A DNA stretch of 64,000 nt. Origin: Ligula intestinalis. Its lineage: Eukaryota > Platyhelminthes > Cestoda > Diphyllobothriidea > Diphyllobothriidae. Shown one piece after another: positions 1 to 10,569 of the stretch. Each line of letters begins with the position of its first letter. Positions within the stretch are counted from its first letter, which is position 1. Both the position numbers and the translations under genes were made by a program. The notes beneath the pieces were generated by a model. That model worked only from the letters and a program-made list of their open reading frames with translations. It did no database searches and was not told where the DNA came from. The stretch covers positions 4,596,881 to 4,660,880 of the forward strand of contig JAYGXS010000004.1 of NCBI GenBank assembly GCA_036362985.1, read 5' to 3'.

Positions 1-1740
1 AGCGCGAGTCACTGTCTCAACCTGTCTGGAGCATACGGTGGAAATAATCGTAATCGGTGGGGAAACTTTCGTCTACCTAAGCTGGGATATGCGCTATTAA
101 CACTGTCCCATTATTGTGTTAGAATCCTGGTCAAGTGAGCGCTGTGACTAGAAAATGTATGCTGAGACATATGACACGGAGGTCCACGTTGTGTGAGCCT
201 GGATCCATGCCCGCACTCCCACTGTTTGGTGTTATTGTGTAAAAACCCTAGTGAGGTGGTTTTTTTAACCATCTATCGTGGTGGTACGCTTAGGCGCGGA
301 TTTTGCTTTGCGGTCTACTTGTTTCCGAGCCCGTCTCCGGTCTTCTTGACTCTGCTATGACACATACGGATGAAAGAGGAGATGGGGGGGGGGGTGCGAT
401 AGACGCTGCGCAAGTCTAGGTTTAGCTAAAACTAATCCACGCGTGAGTCACCGCTCCGACATTACCACGCTGTGGGGCACGCGGTGGACATTGTCAATGG
501 AACTGTCACTTGTATCTCTTTTGTGTAGTTTGCGGAATGTGGCCTTGCAAAGTGTTAGCATTAAATCTTATAAAATGAACGGCACAAATCAACAGGGAAG
601 CTCCCCTTGCTTTTCCTTCTATTTTTTTGATAACATAACTTGGGTTTGTTGTTTTTAGAGGTAGCAAAATTCCCCATTGGGAAGGTATTGTACTCATAGT
701 TATCGATGAATAAATAAAGGTTGTAACAAAATTCTTAAGTTTGAGTCATCTGCAAATGCTGGTTTTCTGATATTCGTAACACACCTTACGGAAAATAATT
801 GTCTAGATAACTGTACAAAAATAAACACATCACTATAACATCTCCGTCTCGTTGCGGCATATTTCCGCGCATTTACGCCTTGTTTGTATTAGCTCGAAAA
901 CTGAAGTTTCTGAGGGCCTACCATTGGATTAGTCGGAACATTTTTTGCTGCAAATACTCCCTTTGTTATAATTTTTGCAATATGTTCCAACCGTTACATC
1001 TATGGAGTTTAATGATGCTAGCCTAATCCTGCAAAACATCACTGAATATCCACTCATCATTTCCGCCTTTAAAGAGCAAGTGCATTCGTTGGTGGGTTCC
1101 GCTTTTCTTTATTCCAAACTTCTGGCTTTCGGCAGTTGCCTTACAAGTACTAACTGCGACCGAAAAGGTTAACCGAACCCAGATAAGGCATTCAGAAGTT
1201 GCTGACTCCTATTTGTCCCCAATCAATCACCAGTTTGGTTTTTTAGATGCCTGCTAATGTCGATGGCCCTGGCAAAAGTGCGTCTAACCAAACATATAAC
1301 GCGAACCTTGCCAGAGTAAATCCTCTGTCTGCAAGACGCGGATCCCCGATCCCACTTACAAAAGCCGATCAATTCCGCCACCGCCACGGTGGTGGTGGTG
1401 GTGATTGCTGCAGGTGCGGCAGGCCCAAACCGCCACCATTTCGATTAGGTGGACATTAATTGGCTCGGCAAATGCAGTTAGCCAGTAATGTCACGTCAAA
1501 TTCTTAATGCAAGCACCAATATCTGCCTTCATCTCATTAGGGCAAAAAAGGTCAGGTGACGCGGAAATGTAATACCACAGCCGTGGAAATCAGGAATGGA
1601 TGTGCAATTACATAGCTCAGAGGGTTAGAGCAGTAGCTGCACCAAGGCCTCCCCTTTGCTCTCGTAGGCGCAATTCCCACAAGTGGGTCAAGTAAACTAT
1701 TAATTCTACCAAAAACCCCATACTAAGATGAAAATTTTGC
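1..1740. other. Non-coding stretch, nothing recognised
   Basis: Only short chance reading frames occur here. There is an 11-G run at 384-394 and a short GGT/GGC-rich patch near 1375-1440. No transposon motif, tRNA-like box or conserved protein could be seen on either strand. Confidence 0.5.
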
Positions 1741-1779
1741 AAATTTGAATAAATTATTTGAGCCACTTGTGAAAACCCA

Positions 1780-1995
1780 CGGCAGCCTCAGTGAGATTCG
1801 AAGCCACGATTAATGTGTCACAATTGGTGCGTTCCATACGTCCCAGTAGGCTTGATGAGTAACCTGACCCAGGTGTGAATAAGCTCAGGGCTCCCGCTGA
1901 GGACCTCGTAGGTCAGTTGGTTGGAGCGATGTCAACACGTAAGCTCTCCACAAGCTTTCAGGGTTTCAAATCCTCCCGATACCGCTGAGGTTTCC
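1780..1995. repeat. Divergent pair of tRNA-like (SINE head) modules
   Basis: The right half (about 1893-1990, plus) looks like a tRNA-derived SINE head. It has an A-box-like stretch (GTAGGTCAGTTGGTTGGAGC, 1908-1927) and a B-box-like stretch (GGGTTTCAAATCCT, 1961-1974), followed by CCGCTGAGG. The left half (about 1780-1810, minus) has a B box (GGCTTCGAATCTC) followed by a similar CACTGAGGCTGCCG. The outer flanks also resemble each other in inverted orientation (CACTTGTGAAAACC against rc of GGTTTCCACAAGCG). B boxes near the outer ends facing outward are also seen at 20.8, 32.2-32.5 and 48.2-48.4 kb. A functional tRNA is unlikely because there is no clean cloverleaf. Confidence 0.5.
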
Positions 1996-2184
1996 ACAAG
2001 CGTGTCAAATGGAAAAAAATCCTATTAAGTGCAGACGATGCCAAACCTCGTGGATCCTTATGTATGATTCCAGACACTTTGGCATCATAAACCAGTGCGC
2101 GGCGTTCCACATTTTAGAGACAGATGACCGTACTACTAGTGGAAATTCCATGCTCAGGTGGTAAGCCGGAAGGAGAAAGGGCGT

Positions 2185-2270
2185 TCGCAGGGAGAGGTAT
2201 ATTTTTTTATCTGACGTTTCGGATACTTGTATCGTCTATCCAACTTCAGAGAGGACTATTCTGGCTCCTG
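2185..2270 (-). mobile_element. PLE 3'-tail fragment (inverted)
   Basis: On the minus strand this reads a hairpin followed by CCGAAACGTCAG and then an A-rich stretch, the same layout as the other PLE tails in the window (GAAACGTCAGG followed by AATAAA). The core before it is diverged. It lies just upstream of, and inverted to, the plus-strand PLE body starting near 2282. Confidence 0.45.
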
Positions 2271-2281
2271 GCTATCGCTAT

Positions 2282-3130
2282 ATGACGTCTGTCTACTGTA
2301 AACAATCAAACATTTGGAAAATATTGAGTTACAATAGCGACCACCGGCTGCTACACAATAAAAATTGTAAACGCACGCTATACCAACGGAAAGAAACCCA
2401 CTGCGGCACGCCAACCGCCAAACGAGACGAGATAAAGCTGTTTCGGGAGCTTTTCAGAGCTAACGGCTATCCACGAGCCTTCACTTAACGAAATCCCATG
2501 CTACCAAGAACGCGGACAAAGGGGGGGTTGCCCACCGAAGTCGTGGTGGAGCATCCCACACATGAAAGGGGTCTCTGAAACCGTAGCTAGATTCATCGCG
2601 TCACTCGGAACATGAGTTGCGCACAGGCCTGCCGCCACAATCCGACAACAAGTGATACGGCCGAAAGACCCTATCCAAAAACAAGAAAAATCAGGCGTTG
2701 TCGACCAAGTTCAGTGCAGCTGCTGGATGTGCAATTGTGTTTGAGAAACCAAACGGCAGTTACAAACACCAAAACATGAACATAAGCTGTAAGCTGTAAG
2801 AAGGTTGGACTCAAAGTCGGAGGTAGCAACCCATGCTGCAGCGATGGGGCACGTCTTCAACTTTGACACCGTCGAAATTGTGGGCCGAGGTGACGATCAC
2901 ACCCCAAGGCAGATCAATAAAGCTTGGATATCGACCAACTCTTCGGAAAACTGCCACAATAATTTACCGGACACATATTGTATTAAGGACATTCGTTTCA
3001 GGGGCCGATCATGGTGCGGAACAATCGGGGCCATCACCCAATGGTCCGATCAACCCGTATATCCAGGAGACAGGCTACGGCGCTACGCGGGAGGGCGATG
3101 CGACGCACACGACCAGCGCGAGGGGAGATA
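2282..3130 (+). mobile_element. Penelope-like element fragment: RT C-terminus, linker and GIY-YIG endonuclease
   Basis: PLEs are retroelements whose protein joins a reverse transcriptase to a C-terminal GIY-YIG endonuclease. The first part (2282-2488) reads a charged helix ending ELFRANGYPRAFT, typical of the region after the RT palm. The linker follows at about 2559-2700 (MKGVSETVARFIASLGT, then VAHRPAATIRQQVIRPKDP), then the endonuclease core from about 2700 (GVVDQVQCSC, ETKRQLQT, VATHAAAMGHVFNFD, VEIVGRGDD, NLPDTY). There is a stop between the two linker segments, another where the GIY-YIG core glycine is expected (CNCV*ETKR), and several frame changes. It is a dead 5'-truncated copy. Its family differs from the PLE at 3.2-4.0 kb. 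An inverted tail lies directly 5' (2185-2270). Confidence 0.8.
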
Positions 3131-3227
3131 AAATAAATACTGACCTCCCTGTTGTAGACAGTTTCAGCCTAGACCAACCCAGAGCAACCCCGTGTGTGAC
3201 AACTACCAGGCTGAGAAGAAGAAAACT

Positions 3228-3990
3228 AGATTGCTGGGAAAATAAGTTTCGAAATCCGTCGCGGATTCATCATCAGAGACATGAACAGTAGCAGAAACGG
3301 GTAAGGCATGCACAGAATTTTGCAGTAATTATAGGATACAATCATTACTGCAAAAACACAGCAATAATGAACGTTAATTGCCTTCTTGCGCGTGGGTAGT
3401 TTGTTGGACGGCACGCAGGCTTTGACCTGTTGAACTTTCATCACCGGTGGTGGGCTCAGGCGTGATGATTGCTCGGCCGTCTGGTTCTCTGGTGTTGGCC
3501 TACGATGAGGCGGTTGCCTGTCCATTCCTCAAGTGATGACTTGATTTGGCCAAATTGAGTCTCAGCATTGAATATGGATTGGGTAAATCGTTGCACTTGT
3601 TCATGGATTTGGGGCGCGTGAACCATGAATCACCTGGTCGTCACCTCCTGCGAGAATTTCGGCCTCATCAAATTTGAACGTGCGGCCGGGTCTCATCGAA
3701 TGAGCCACAACTTGAGAATTGGCATCATTTCGCGGCACTGCTGCCGTGTGTTCGGTGATTCGCGTCTTGAAAAGTCTGCCAGTTTCTCCGACATAGCTAC
3801 TTCGACCAAAACTGCACCAGATCCTGCAGTTAACCCCTAGATGTTTCTTACCGTGGCAGTGAGTCTTTCGGCTTCATTATCGGACGCCTTAGGGTTGCCT
3901 CCGGCCTGTGTGCGACTCTAACTCCAAGTAGTGCAAAAAGGCGGCCGACGGCTTCCGGAACGTTTTTGACGTACGGGATCGCTCGCCAAA
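3228..3990 (-). mobile_element. Penelope-like element fragment (family A) with 3' tail, minus strand
   Basis: Reading the minus strand from about 3990 down: remains of the RT-endonuclease linker (SEAVGRL-type and PEATLR-type residues in shifting frames), then a degenerate GIY-YIG domain near 3620-3810 (HAAAVPRNDANSQVVAHS-like reading, then FKFDEAEIL-like), then the C-terminal tail and the 3' untranslated tail ending at about 3228. The tail carries the hammerhead-like core at 3246-3276. The frame is broken many times. It abuts the family D fragment ending near 3130 and an inverted tail at 4003-4085. Confidence 0.7.
3246..3276 (-). ncRNA. Hammerhead-ribozyme-like core in PLE tail
   Basis: On the minus strand: CTGATGA, then 19 nt forming a hairpin (GAATCC pairing with GGATTTC with one bulged U), then GAAAC. 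This is the catalytic core order of a hammerhead ribozyme. Hammerhead motifs are known from PLEs. The base right after CTGATGA is an unpaired U, so the usual closing G-C pair of stem II is shifted. Stems I and III were not resolved, so self-cleavage is not shown. Confidence 0.5.
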
Positions 3991-4002
3991 TGTTGGGGTC
4001 GG

Positions 4003-4085
4003 CGCGTATTGTCCCAGTGATCGAATCTTCCTCTCAATTGCTTCCTGGGCCCCCATGTTCGCTTGTATTGGCGATTATCAGGCCT
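4003..4085 (+). mobile_element. PLE post-tail fragment, plus strand
   Basis: The sequence TTGTCCCAGTGATCGAATC followed by CAATTGCTTCCTGGG and TTCGCTTGTATTGG recurs after the 3' tails of other PLE copies (18,260; 35,200; 37,830), so this is a piece of plus-strand PLE end joined to the minus-strand copy at 3228-3990. Confidence 0.5.
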
Positions 4086-4089
4086 TTGG

Positions 4090-5225
4090 CGCGGCGAGCG
4101 GTAACCACTTAGAGGCGCGAGCCATACAGAGTGGCTCAACCCGGATTGGTAGACTTCGCACCCGGAAGAAACTATTTGCATATAGCAAGAGCCAAGAGCA
4201 AAAATATTCACTATTTGAAGACGGGTAGCTGAGTCAACTATCCAAAACTTCAGCTTAAAAATAAACTTCTCTCAGTGAACGCCCTTTCCCCTCCTGACAG
4301 ATGGGCGTGCCTGAACAATTGGATGATAGCGAGTCTTCACAGCGTAGACATCGTTCTGCACCGTTTCAAATCCGGCGTTAAAAAAAATAAGTAAGTCGAA
4401 TTCTGCTAACAATAATCCCTGACCTCTGAACGCACTCAAACTCATTCTGTGTTTAAAAATTTGCTATTCTATCCTCGCTTATATTATTGTACAGGCCTAG
4501 AGGTGAGTAATCGGATAATACATGTGCCGAAGTTTTGAAAAATTATTGGTTCAGCAAAACGTTTTAAGTCCAAAAATGCGGCTGGCCTGAAATCCTCTTA
4601 ACAGGGCTGTACTGAAACCAGTTAATTAATGGCGCTGCTCATCTAATAGGTTTTTTTTCACTAATAAATAACGCCTAATTGGCTGACTAATACAACTGGT
4701 AGTTAGATGTCATCTACTTTCAGAAGATTATTTGGAGGAGGACAGACGCCTGATTTCAAAAAGAACACCCATCAGACCTGTGTTTGATATGGTAGCTGTG
4801 TCTCTTAGACACGGAGGATGGGCTAGTCAGGATTAATATATACAGGGTATATTATTTACTGGGCATATAAGAAGGAAAAGTGTTTTAGCCAAATAGCCCT
4901 CTAGAACACTTTAGTTGCTAGCGATTCCAATTGACGAGGTCAAACTTCCAAGCATAATTAATAACATTACTTACTGGGGAAACGGTGCTACATCAACCAA
5001 AGTCGTACAGATAAAGGATGTGGATATTTTGCGCTGACCATCAATGTTTTACTACATTGAACATAAACCTAAAGGTGAGCATCACCCAGACTGGTGTTAA
5101 GAAGAATATTAAAGTCTATTAAGCATATAAAATGCAATAAACGCTAGTCGAATAAATGGAGCAGTATGCGATTGAAGAAAGATATAGCAGACAATCGCGT
5201 CTCAGATTAGTAGAGAGGAGATGTT
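4090..5225. other. Non-coding stretch, nothing recognised
   Basis: AT-rich unique-looking sequence with no reading frame worth reporting and no match to repeat families seen elsewhere in the window. Confidence 0.5.
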
Positions 5226-5227
5226 CC

Positions 5228-5900
5228 TTAGACTGCCACCGAAGAGCCTGTGGCGGACGGCCACAATGCCTGTCCTTCCCTCGTTCTCCAAGGCCCGCTG
5301 CGCTTAAGTCATCCATCTTCACAAACGACTGTTCCAATGCTTTTCAACACTGGTGCCCCCGCCCCCCGAGGCTTGACTTTGAAGCTGCTTCTGGATAACA
5401 GCTGTGTCAGCGTCCCCTGTCATTCGGCGTTCCGGCGGCCTCTGCAGTTGACTTCAGCTTATTCAGTGACGTTCACACGTGCACACACGCCCGCGTATAC
5501 AAGTACGTCCAAATAAGCACGCCTGCCTAAGGGCCACTTGAATAAGCCACCCCTCGGCCGATGCGGCAAATATCTCTACAGGTGACATCCTCTCGAGCAA
5601 ATTGCTACACACCATTAGCAAACCTATTGAACCTGATCCTAAATCCTGCTAAAGCAGCTGTCACCACTGTCTCAAGCTCTCTCACGTCTGCCTGGATGCA
5701 GTTAACGCTAGCCCTGGCTTCGCCAGTGGCCACTGCTGCCTGAGACAGCAACAAGGGGTTCTATATACAACAATCCGTCCTGCTGGTGATTTCTGCCTTG
5801 TAACTTCCAAACTGGGATTTGGCCTGGTGATTGTTGTGATCTGAGAACATCCACTACTTAGACCGCTACAAGCCCAATGGTAGACTTGGTGAAAATGCGA
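5228..5900 (+). repeat. Dispersed repeat family R3, copy 1
   Basis: Similar in order and wording to 62,600-63,090 and 63,105-63,720. Shared blocks include TTCTCCAAGGCCCGCTGC, GAGCTGTGTCA/CAGCTGTGTCA, CACACGTGCACACACGCC-type CA-rich sequence, AAGGGCCACTT, CTGGATGCAGT with AACRCTAGCCCTGGC, and a shared end around GATTGTTGTGATC. No protein is conserved between the copies, so the reading frames in it are chance. Origin unknown. Confidence 0.6.
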
Positions 5901-8097
5901 TCGCCCTCGCAAATGAAATGTAGTCTTTAAGCGAGAACTCTCTACGGTCTAACACTCCAAGAGGCGGTCTGGAGACCAGGTGAATCTAGGCACATCTTAC
6001 CTTCGCATAACGCGTTTCTCAATGCTTGTCATACTGCCTCCTAATACCATTAAGAGGTGAGTGTTGTTCAGCCACTGCGGAGTACTGCTGTCTGTGATGG
6101 TCATTTTATGGTCAGGTGGTCTCCAACCTGGCTATCATCCCTGTCAACTAAATTGACAATTTACTAACTTTCGATCTAAAACGCACCGTTCCACATCAAA
6201 TTTCTTCATCTTATGTGAGGTGCAGCCCGACTATGACGACAGGATGCAAAGGACTAGTGATCGTAAGGCCACCGTATACATAGACCCATTTGAATTCCGA
6301 TCTTAAGGAAGTTCAATTTCGGATTCGGAAACATTCAGTTTTCTCTCTCTTTTAGTCTATGCACTCATTTGACGATCTGGAAAAAGGTTGGGTCTCCGCA
6401 CCCTTCCTTCGTCCATTACCTACTGTTCAGTTTGATACTTCCAAAAAATTGTGGAACAACGTGACGCCAAGGACGATGCGTCAAATCATCTTTATCAACC
6501 AAGTGTCTATTGCTCATCGCCCGGCGATCGAGGTGGCTGAAGAGTGCAGAAAAGTCGTCACAATCACATGTCAGAGGCAAAATGCTTGCCTTTCAAGGAA
6601 TTTCGAGCGCAAAGACCACTTGCTTTGTTACCTACGCGGTAGTACGGGAGATCACCGGCCCCCAGGATCCTCCTGTTTCGACGAAAAGCAATTAGATGTG
6701 CCACTTCAAAGTGCAGCTTACCATATCACCCGCTAGCAGTGAAGGCGACTAGGGTAGTGATTAGGTTGAGAAAAATGAATGTTCGGCTCATGGATGCAGG
6801 GCGGTAAGAAAGTTACTCAAGAAGTATGTCGCCACTAACTGCGTTTCTATATATTAAGGGAGTGCCAACCTATCAGACATGACTGTACTTTGTAGTTCAA
6901 CGATAAAGTGAGCTATGGTCTTCTTACCTGCTTGGGAAATGATATATCCTTGGTAAGGCCTTGAATGCTAGCAACATAAATAATGCCATGTTATAGCCAT
7001 CTCTTCCACCTAGGGCCATAAGAAACTGTCAAGACCTCTGTACAACCATTCTGCGTGCTGCTCCAATCACGTTCATTGTAGAATTTATATCATTACTGTT
7101 AAAAAAACCCGAATTTATGTGTCCCTGAACTATCTTCAAACTGATTACAACCAAAAAGGAACATTCAAGTCCACAGATGTATACAGCCAACAATGATTAG
7201 GTTTCCTATCCAAACAGTATTTTAAAACGAAGCATGTTTATGCTTCTTCTTTCTAGCGAACCAAACTGAAAAGATAATGAGGACGCATGTGCGGCTTTAC
7301 TGCCGGCTCGTGCGCCTTAGTCGCATTGAAGAAATACGCATGGGATAAATTCACCGTCCCCAAATATGACTCCCGTTACAGCGCACCTTGCATTAAGTAG
7401 AGGTACGGAGCGAAAGGGCCATAAAAATACTCATTTGCTGCATGCATTAGGCATTTTTAGGCAGTCTATGCCCACTATCAGGAAGGGCAGTTTGCTGCCT
7501 GCCCGAAGCTGATGGGACCGCCATCAGGCTAATCATTATTATATCGGTGTGTTTATCGCATAGACCATATCAAAGGCAGTCTCGATTACCAGGGTACATC
7601 GTCGCACGCCAATTATGGTTAGCGGTGACTCCCGATATATTAGGAGCCGTCGTCACGAAATCTGCTCTCCCAGAGGCACACTAATTCTTCCAAATAATTT
7701 ATGATCAGTGCGCTGGAGACCTGGTCAAGTGTATGATGCACGAGAACAGCCGTTATCACAAAAGCTAATGTCCAAGGGCCAAAGACACTAATGCTTTCTA
7801 ATGCGCTTTAACGCACGCGATAAGGTCCTACTCACGTTCACTAAAGTTGCCTATCATCTTTCGCTTTTGACTTTTAAATGCAGTAAGTTTTTGGGCCAGA
7901 GTCCACGCTATGCATTGATTGCTGCCAAATAAAATGCATTTCGTATGCTTGGTGAATAGATTTGGTCGTTTAAAATAACTCGTAAAATAACATTTTTTAA
8001 CATCTGTACTCAGGAGTGGGAGTTTGGTTATGGGTGCCTTAAAAACTTTAGTCAAAGTGGTTCGTCTTATCACTGCAGTAGTTAAGGAAAATCTTGT
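5901..8097. other. Non-coding stretch, probably intron or downstream of the CYHR1-like gene
   Basis: No domain-bearing frame was found. Frames at 6359-6736 (plus, 125 codons) and 7828-8073 (minus, 81 codons) have no recognisable motif. Since the CYHR1-like exon at 8155-9159 is spliced toward lower coordinates, this interval is likely its first intron. Short downstream exons could hide here, but I could not pick one out. Confidence 0.4.
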
Positions 8098-8148
8098 TTA
8101 TTGCGAACGGACTCCACTGAAATGGAAGACACAACCAAGAGAAATGTA

Positions 8149-8157
8149 ACTTACCTG
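8149..8157 (-). other. Splice donor of the CYHR1-like exon
   Basis: On the minus strand the sequence is CAG|GTAAGT, a near-consensus 5' splice site. The exon's last base is 8155 and the intron begins at 8154. It interrupts the frame after a complete codon (phase 0). Confidence 0.75.
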
Positions 8158-9159
8158 TACCCAAATGGATGATTTACCGCCCGTCGGGAGACAGAGAACA
8201 GAACTACTGTAGGTGTTAGACTCAGCCTCGCGGGAGTTTTCACTGTTTCCGTTGCGCCCTGACCGTCGTAACCGTGTCATAACAACTGGCAGGTGAATCA
8301 CTCGCAACCCAGCCAGCCCTCTGACGCCAAAGTGGACGTGTTGTCGATTCTGGAGCAGCCTCAGCAAACCCCTCCAAGGTTGCAGTCTGGCAGTCGTGCG
8401 CTCCCCGACTGATTGCATTCTTTTAGCAGCCAATCGCATCCACGGCTGCGCCTTCTCCCTCTCCATCAGACGGCAGCCGCGCGTGAGATGCACGGAGAGA
8501 TTACCGGCGCTACCTATCCATCCACAACCCAGCCAGCTGTAGGGACAGGCAACTGGTCGGTGCTCGCACAAATAGCTCCTATGTCGATCGATTGTCCTGC
8601 GGGGGAAATTAAGGTTACAAAACTTGCAGGCCGTGGGCAGTTCGGCAGCCAACCGTTCCGCCAGTAGACAGCGCTGCAGGCCCGGCGGGGTTCCGCCGCT
8701 AGGGCTCACTCCCCCGTAGTCGTCGCCGCCATTGAGTGTGCCGCTCTCCCACCTTGACAAGGAGACTCGACAAACCGGACAGCTGCAAGCCCGGCCAGCA
8801 GTGAAGGCAGACTGCTCCAATTGAGCCGAACAGGCCAGACAGATTAGATGACCATTGGCGCATTGGTTGGCTTGATGAGAGATCTCCAGACAGACACTAC
8901 AGGTCAGCAGCTGACATAGTGCGGCAAAGGGTTCGATGGACTCACTGGGTAGGCTTGTAACCACAGGTCCATCTACGCGACATCTTTTAGGCTTAAGAGA
9001 GGGAGACAGGGTGACGGCAGGGTCCGGGTTGTAGGTAGCACTGGTACTACTAGGCGGAGGCTCTTGTGTGCAATTATTTACGTTGGAGTTGTCCCTGGAG
9101 GGTTCTACTGACAGACCAAGCTTCCGCTTAAGAAAGCCCCATACACAGTTACAGCTCAT
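8155..9159 (-). CDS. CYHR1-like RING and TRAF-type zinc-finger protein, 5' coding exon (partial)
   Basis: First coding exon, 335 codons, of a protein resembling cysteine- and histidine-rich protein 1 (CYHR1/ZTRAF1). A RING-type finger spans residues about 87-130 (C87, C90, C100, H104, C107, C110, C127, C130; core LTCSVCLEI...CANGHLIC...CPVC). A TRAF-type zinc finger follows at about 178-229 (C178, C181, H193, C198, C205, C212, H224, C229). Between them lies a Gly/Ser-rich insert (about 139-160), and before them a low-complexity Pro/Ser N-terminus. RING proteins of this kind are usually ubiquitin ligases or adaptors; that activity is inferred. The frame stays open 18 codons past 8155, but a strong donor (CAG|GTAAGT) there argues the exon stops, in phase 0. 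The start is the first ATG of the frame. GC content is higher than the surroundings, as expected for real coding sequence. Confidence 0.85.
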
Positions 9160-9272
9160 TTTGTGGCCTCTGTCATGCAGGTCGCGACCACATTTTGTGT
9201 GGCGTGTCGCCCCAACGCCTAATCGATGATTCGTCGAGCGAGAGTGGCCTTTTAAAATGTCATCACGTGCGA
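9160..9272 (-). promoter_or_regulatory. Putative 5' flank of the CYHR1-like gene
   Basis: Only about 110 bases separate the start codon from a mariner relic. On the minus strand a pyrimidine-poor CTGCATGACAG lies about 12 bases before the ATG and could be a 3' splice (or trans-splice) acceptor. No TATA box or initiator is clear. Weak. Confidence 0.2.
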
Positions 9273-9440
9273 TTAGGGTGCAGTGCGTTTTGTTATTGAA
9301 ATGCTAGTTTGCCAGTAAACTAGCAAGTCTAATGGTGTGAGGTCTGGTGAACGGGGAGCATATGCAACAAAACCCCTTCGTCCAATGCACGTTTTTGTTA
9401 AGGTCTCATCGAGGAAGGATATATCATCGCGATGGGAGTC
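9273..9440 (-). pseudogene. Mariner/Tc1-type transposase relic
   Basis: The minus-strand reading gives IGRRGFVAYAPRSPDLTPLD, the end of a DDE transposase catalytic core: the SPDLxPxD signature that carries the third catalytic acid in mariner-type enzymes. Only about 50 residues remain. It lies immediately 5' of the CYHR1-like exon on the same strand. Confidence 0.65.
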
Positions 9441-9496
9441 CCATCTGGCTAAAAAACTCTTCATCTTTATAGTGTTCTTTGGTGCTTGGCACAACA

Positions 9497-10568
9497 GACT
9501 GTAATATCAAGTTCAAGTAAATGGGGCCGGTTAAAGTACAGTAGACGCCACGGATCACGTAACATTTCAACATAAGCGAAAGAGTGATACCCTTACGCTA
9601 ATCGGTATTGACTCAGATTGTGATACTGATCATTGTGAAGACTATTCTGAAGTTTATTCCGTCACGATAGGATTCGGGCTTTTCAACGAGCTTCGTTCTG
9701 ACTTCTAGCGAAACGTATCTTTTGTAAAAACTGACTGCTGAAGTGAAATTCCTTTTTCATCAATTTTGACTGCCTTTATAAATTCAAATATATTTTATGG
9801 AAAAAATGCATGAAAAATTATGCTTTGTACTTTTTTTGATAGCAAATAACATCCTTAAATTTTATACTTAAAGAAAAAAGTGCTTTTGGTTATAAAAATG
9901 TTGTTAAATAGCCGAATAATTTCCCAACCTAGTGACTGTTACACGCGAATTCAAGGTTTAAACACTGCGCACTGTGTATATCCGGTTTAAGGAAAAGTAC
10001 GTTTTTGCCTACTGTTTGAGGAAGAAGACACATAGTTGCCGAAAATATTGAATTAAGTGTAAAACATATTTTATGCAGTACGGGCAGCATTAATAAGTTG
10101 GCAGATACCATGCATTAGGAATAAGAACCTCAAAATTGTAAGAAAGCTCAAAATTAGCAACTTTTTTATAACCAACCTCTGCCCTTTCTTTGATTATAAA
10201 ATGTAAAAAAAGGCGTCATTTGCTATCAAAAAAAGAACAAGAAAAAAATGTTTGTGCATGTTTTCCATAAAATATATTTGAATTTATAAAGGCAGTCAAA
10301 ATTGATGAAAAAGGAATTTCACTTCAGCAGTCAGTTTTTACAAAAGATACGTTTCGCTAGAAGTCAGAACGAAGCTCGTTGAAAAGCCCGAATCCTATCG
10401 TGACGGAATAAACTTCAGAATAGTCTTCACAATGATCAGTATCACAATCTGAGTCAATACCGATTAGCGTAAGGGTATCACTCTTTCGCTTATGTTGAAA
10501 TGTTACGTGATCCGTGGCGTCTACTGTACTTTAACCGGCCCCATTTACTTGAACTTGATATTACAGTC
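9497..10568. repeat. 1,072-bp palindrome enclosing a MITE
   Basis: The outer 300-odd bases of both arms look identical in inverted orientation. They include 42 bp outside the transposon ends (9497-9538 against 10527-10568, a perfect inverted match). Toward the centre, beyond about 9803 and before about 10260, the arms diverge clearly. Confidence 0.85.
9539..10526. mobile_element. Long-TIR MITE, TA target, copy 1
   Basis: A 988-bp non-autonomous element with terminal inverted repeats of more than 300 bp, ends CAGTAGACGCC and GGCGTCTACTG, flanked by TA on both sides. There is no protein. Copies are at 23163-24155 and (one arm only) 52090-52360. TA target and CAG ends suggest mobilisation by a Tc1/mariner/pogo-type transposase. 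Confidence 0.8.
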
Positions 10569-10569
10569 A

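Noticed and set aside
6359..6736. 125-codon plus-strand frame
   Set aside because: No motif, no coding bias visible, no partner exon.
8413..8667. Plus-strand frame over the CYHR1-like exon
   Set aside because: Antisense shadow of the zinc-finger coding sequence.
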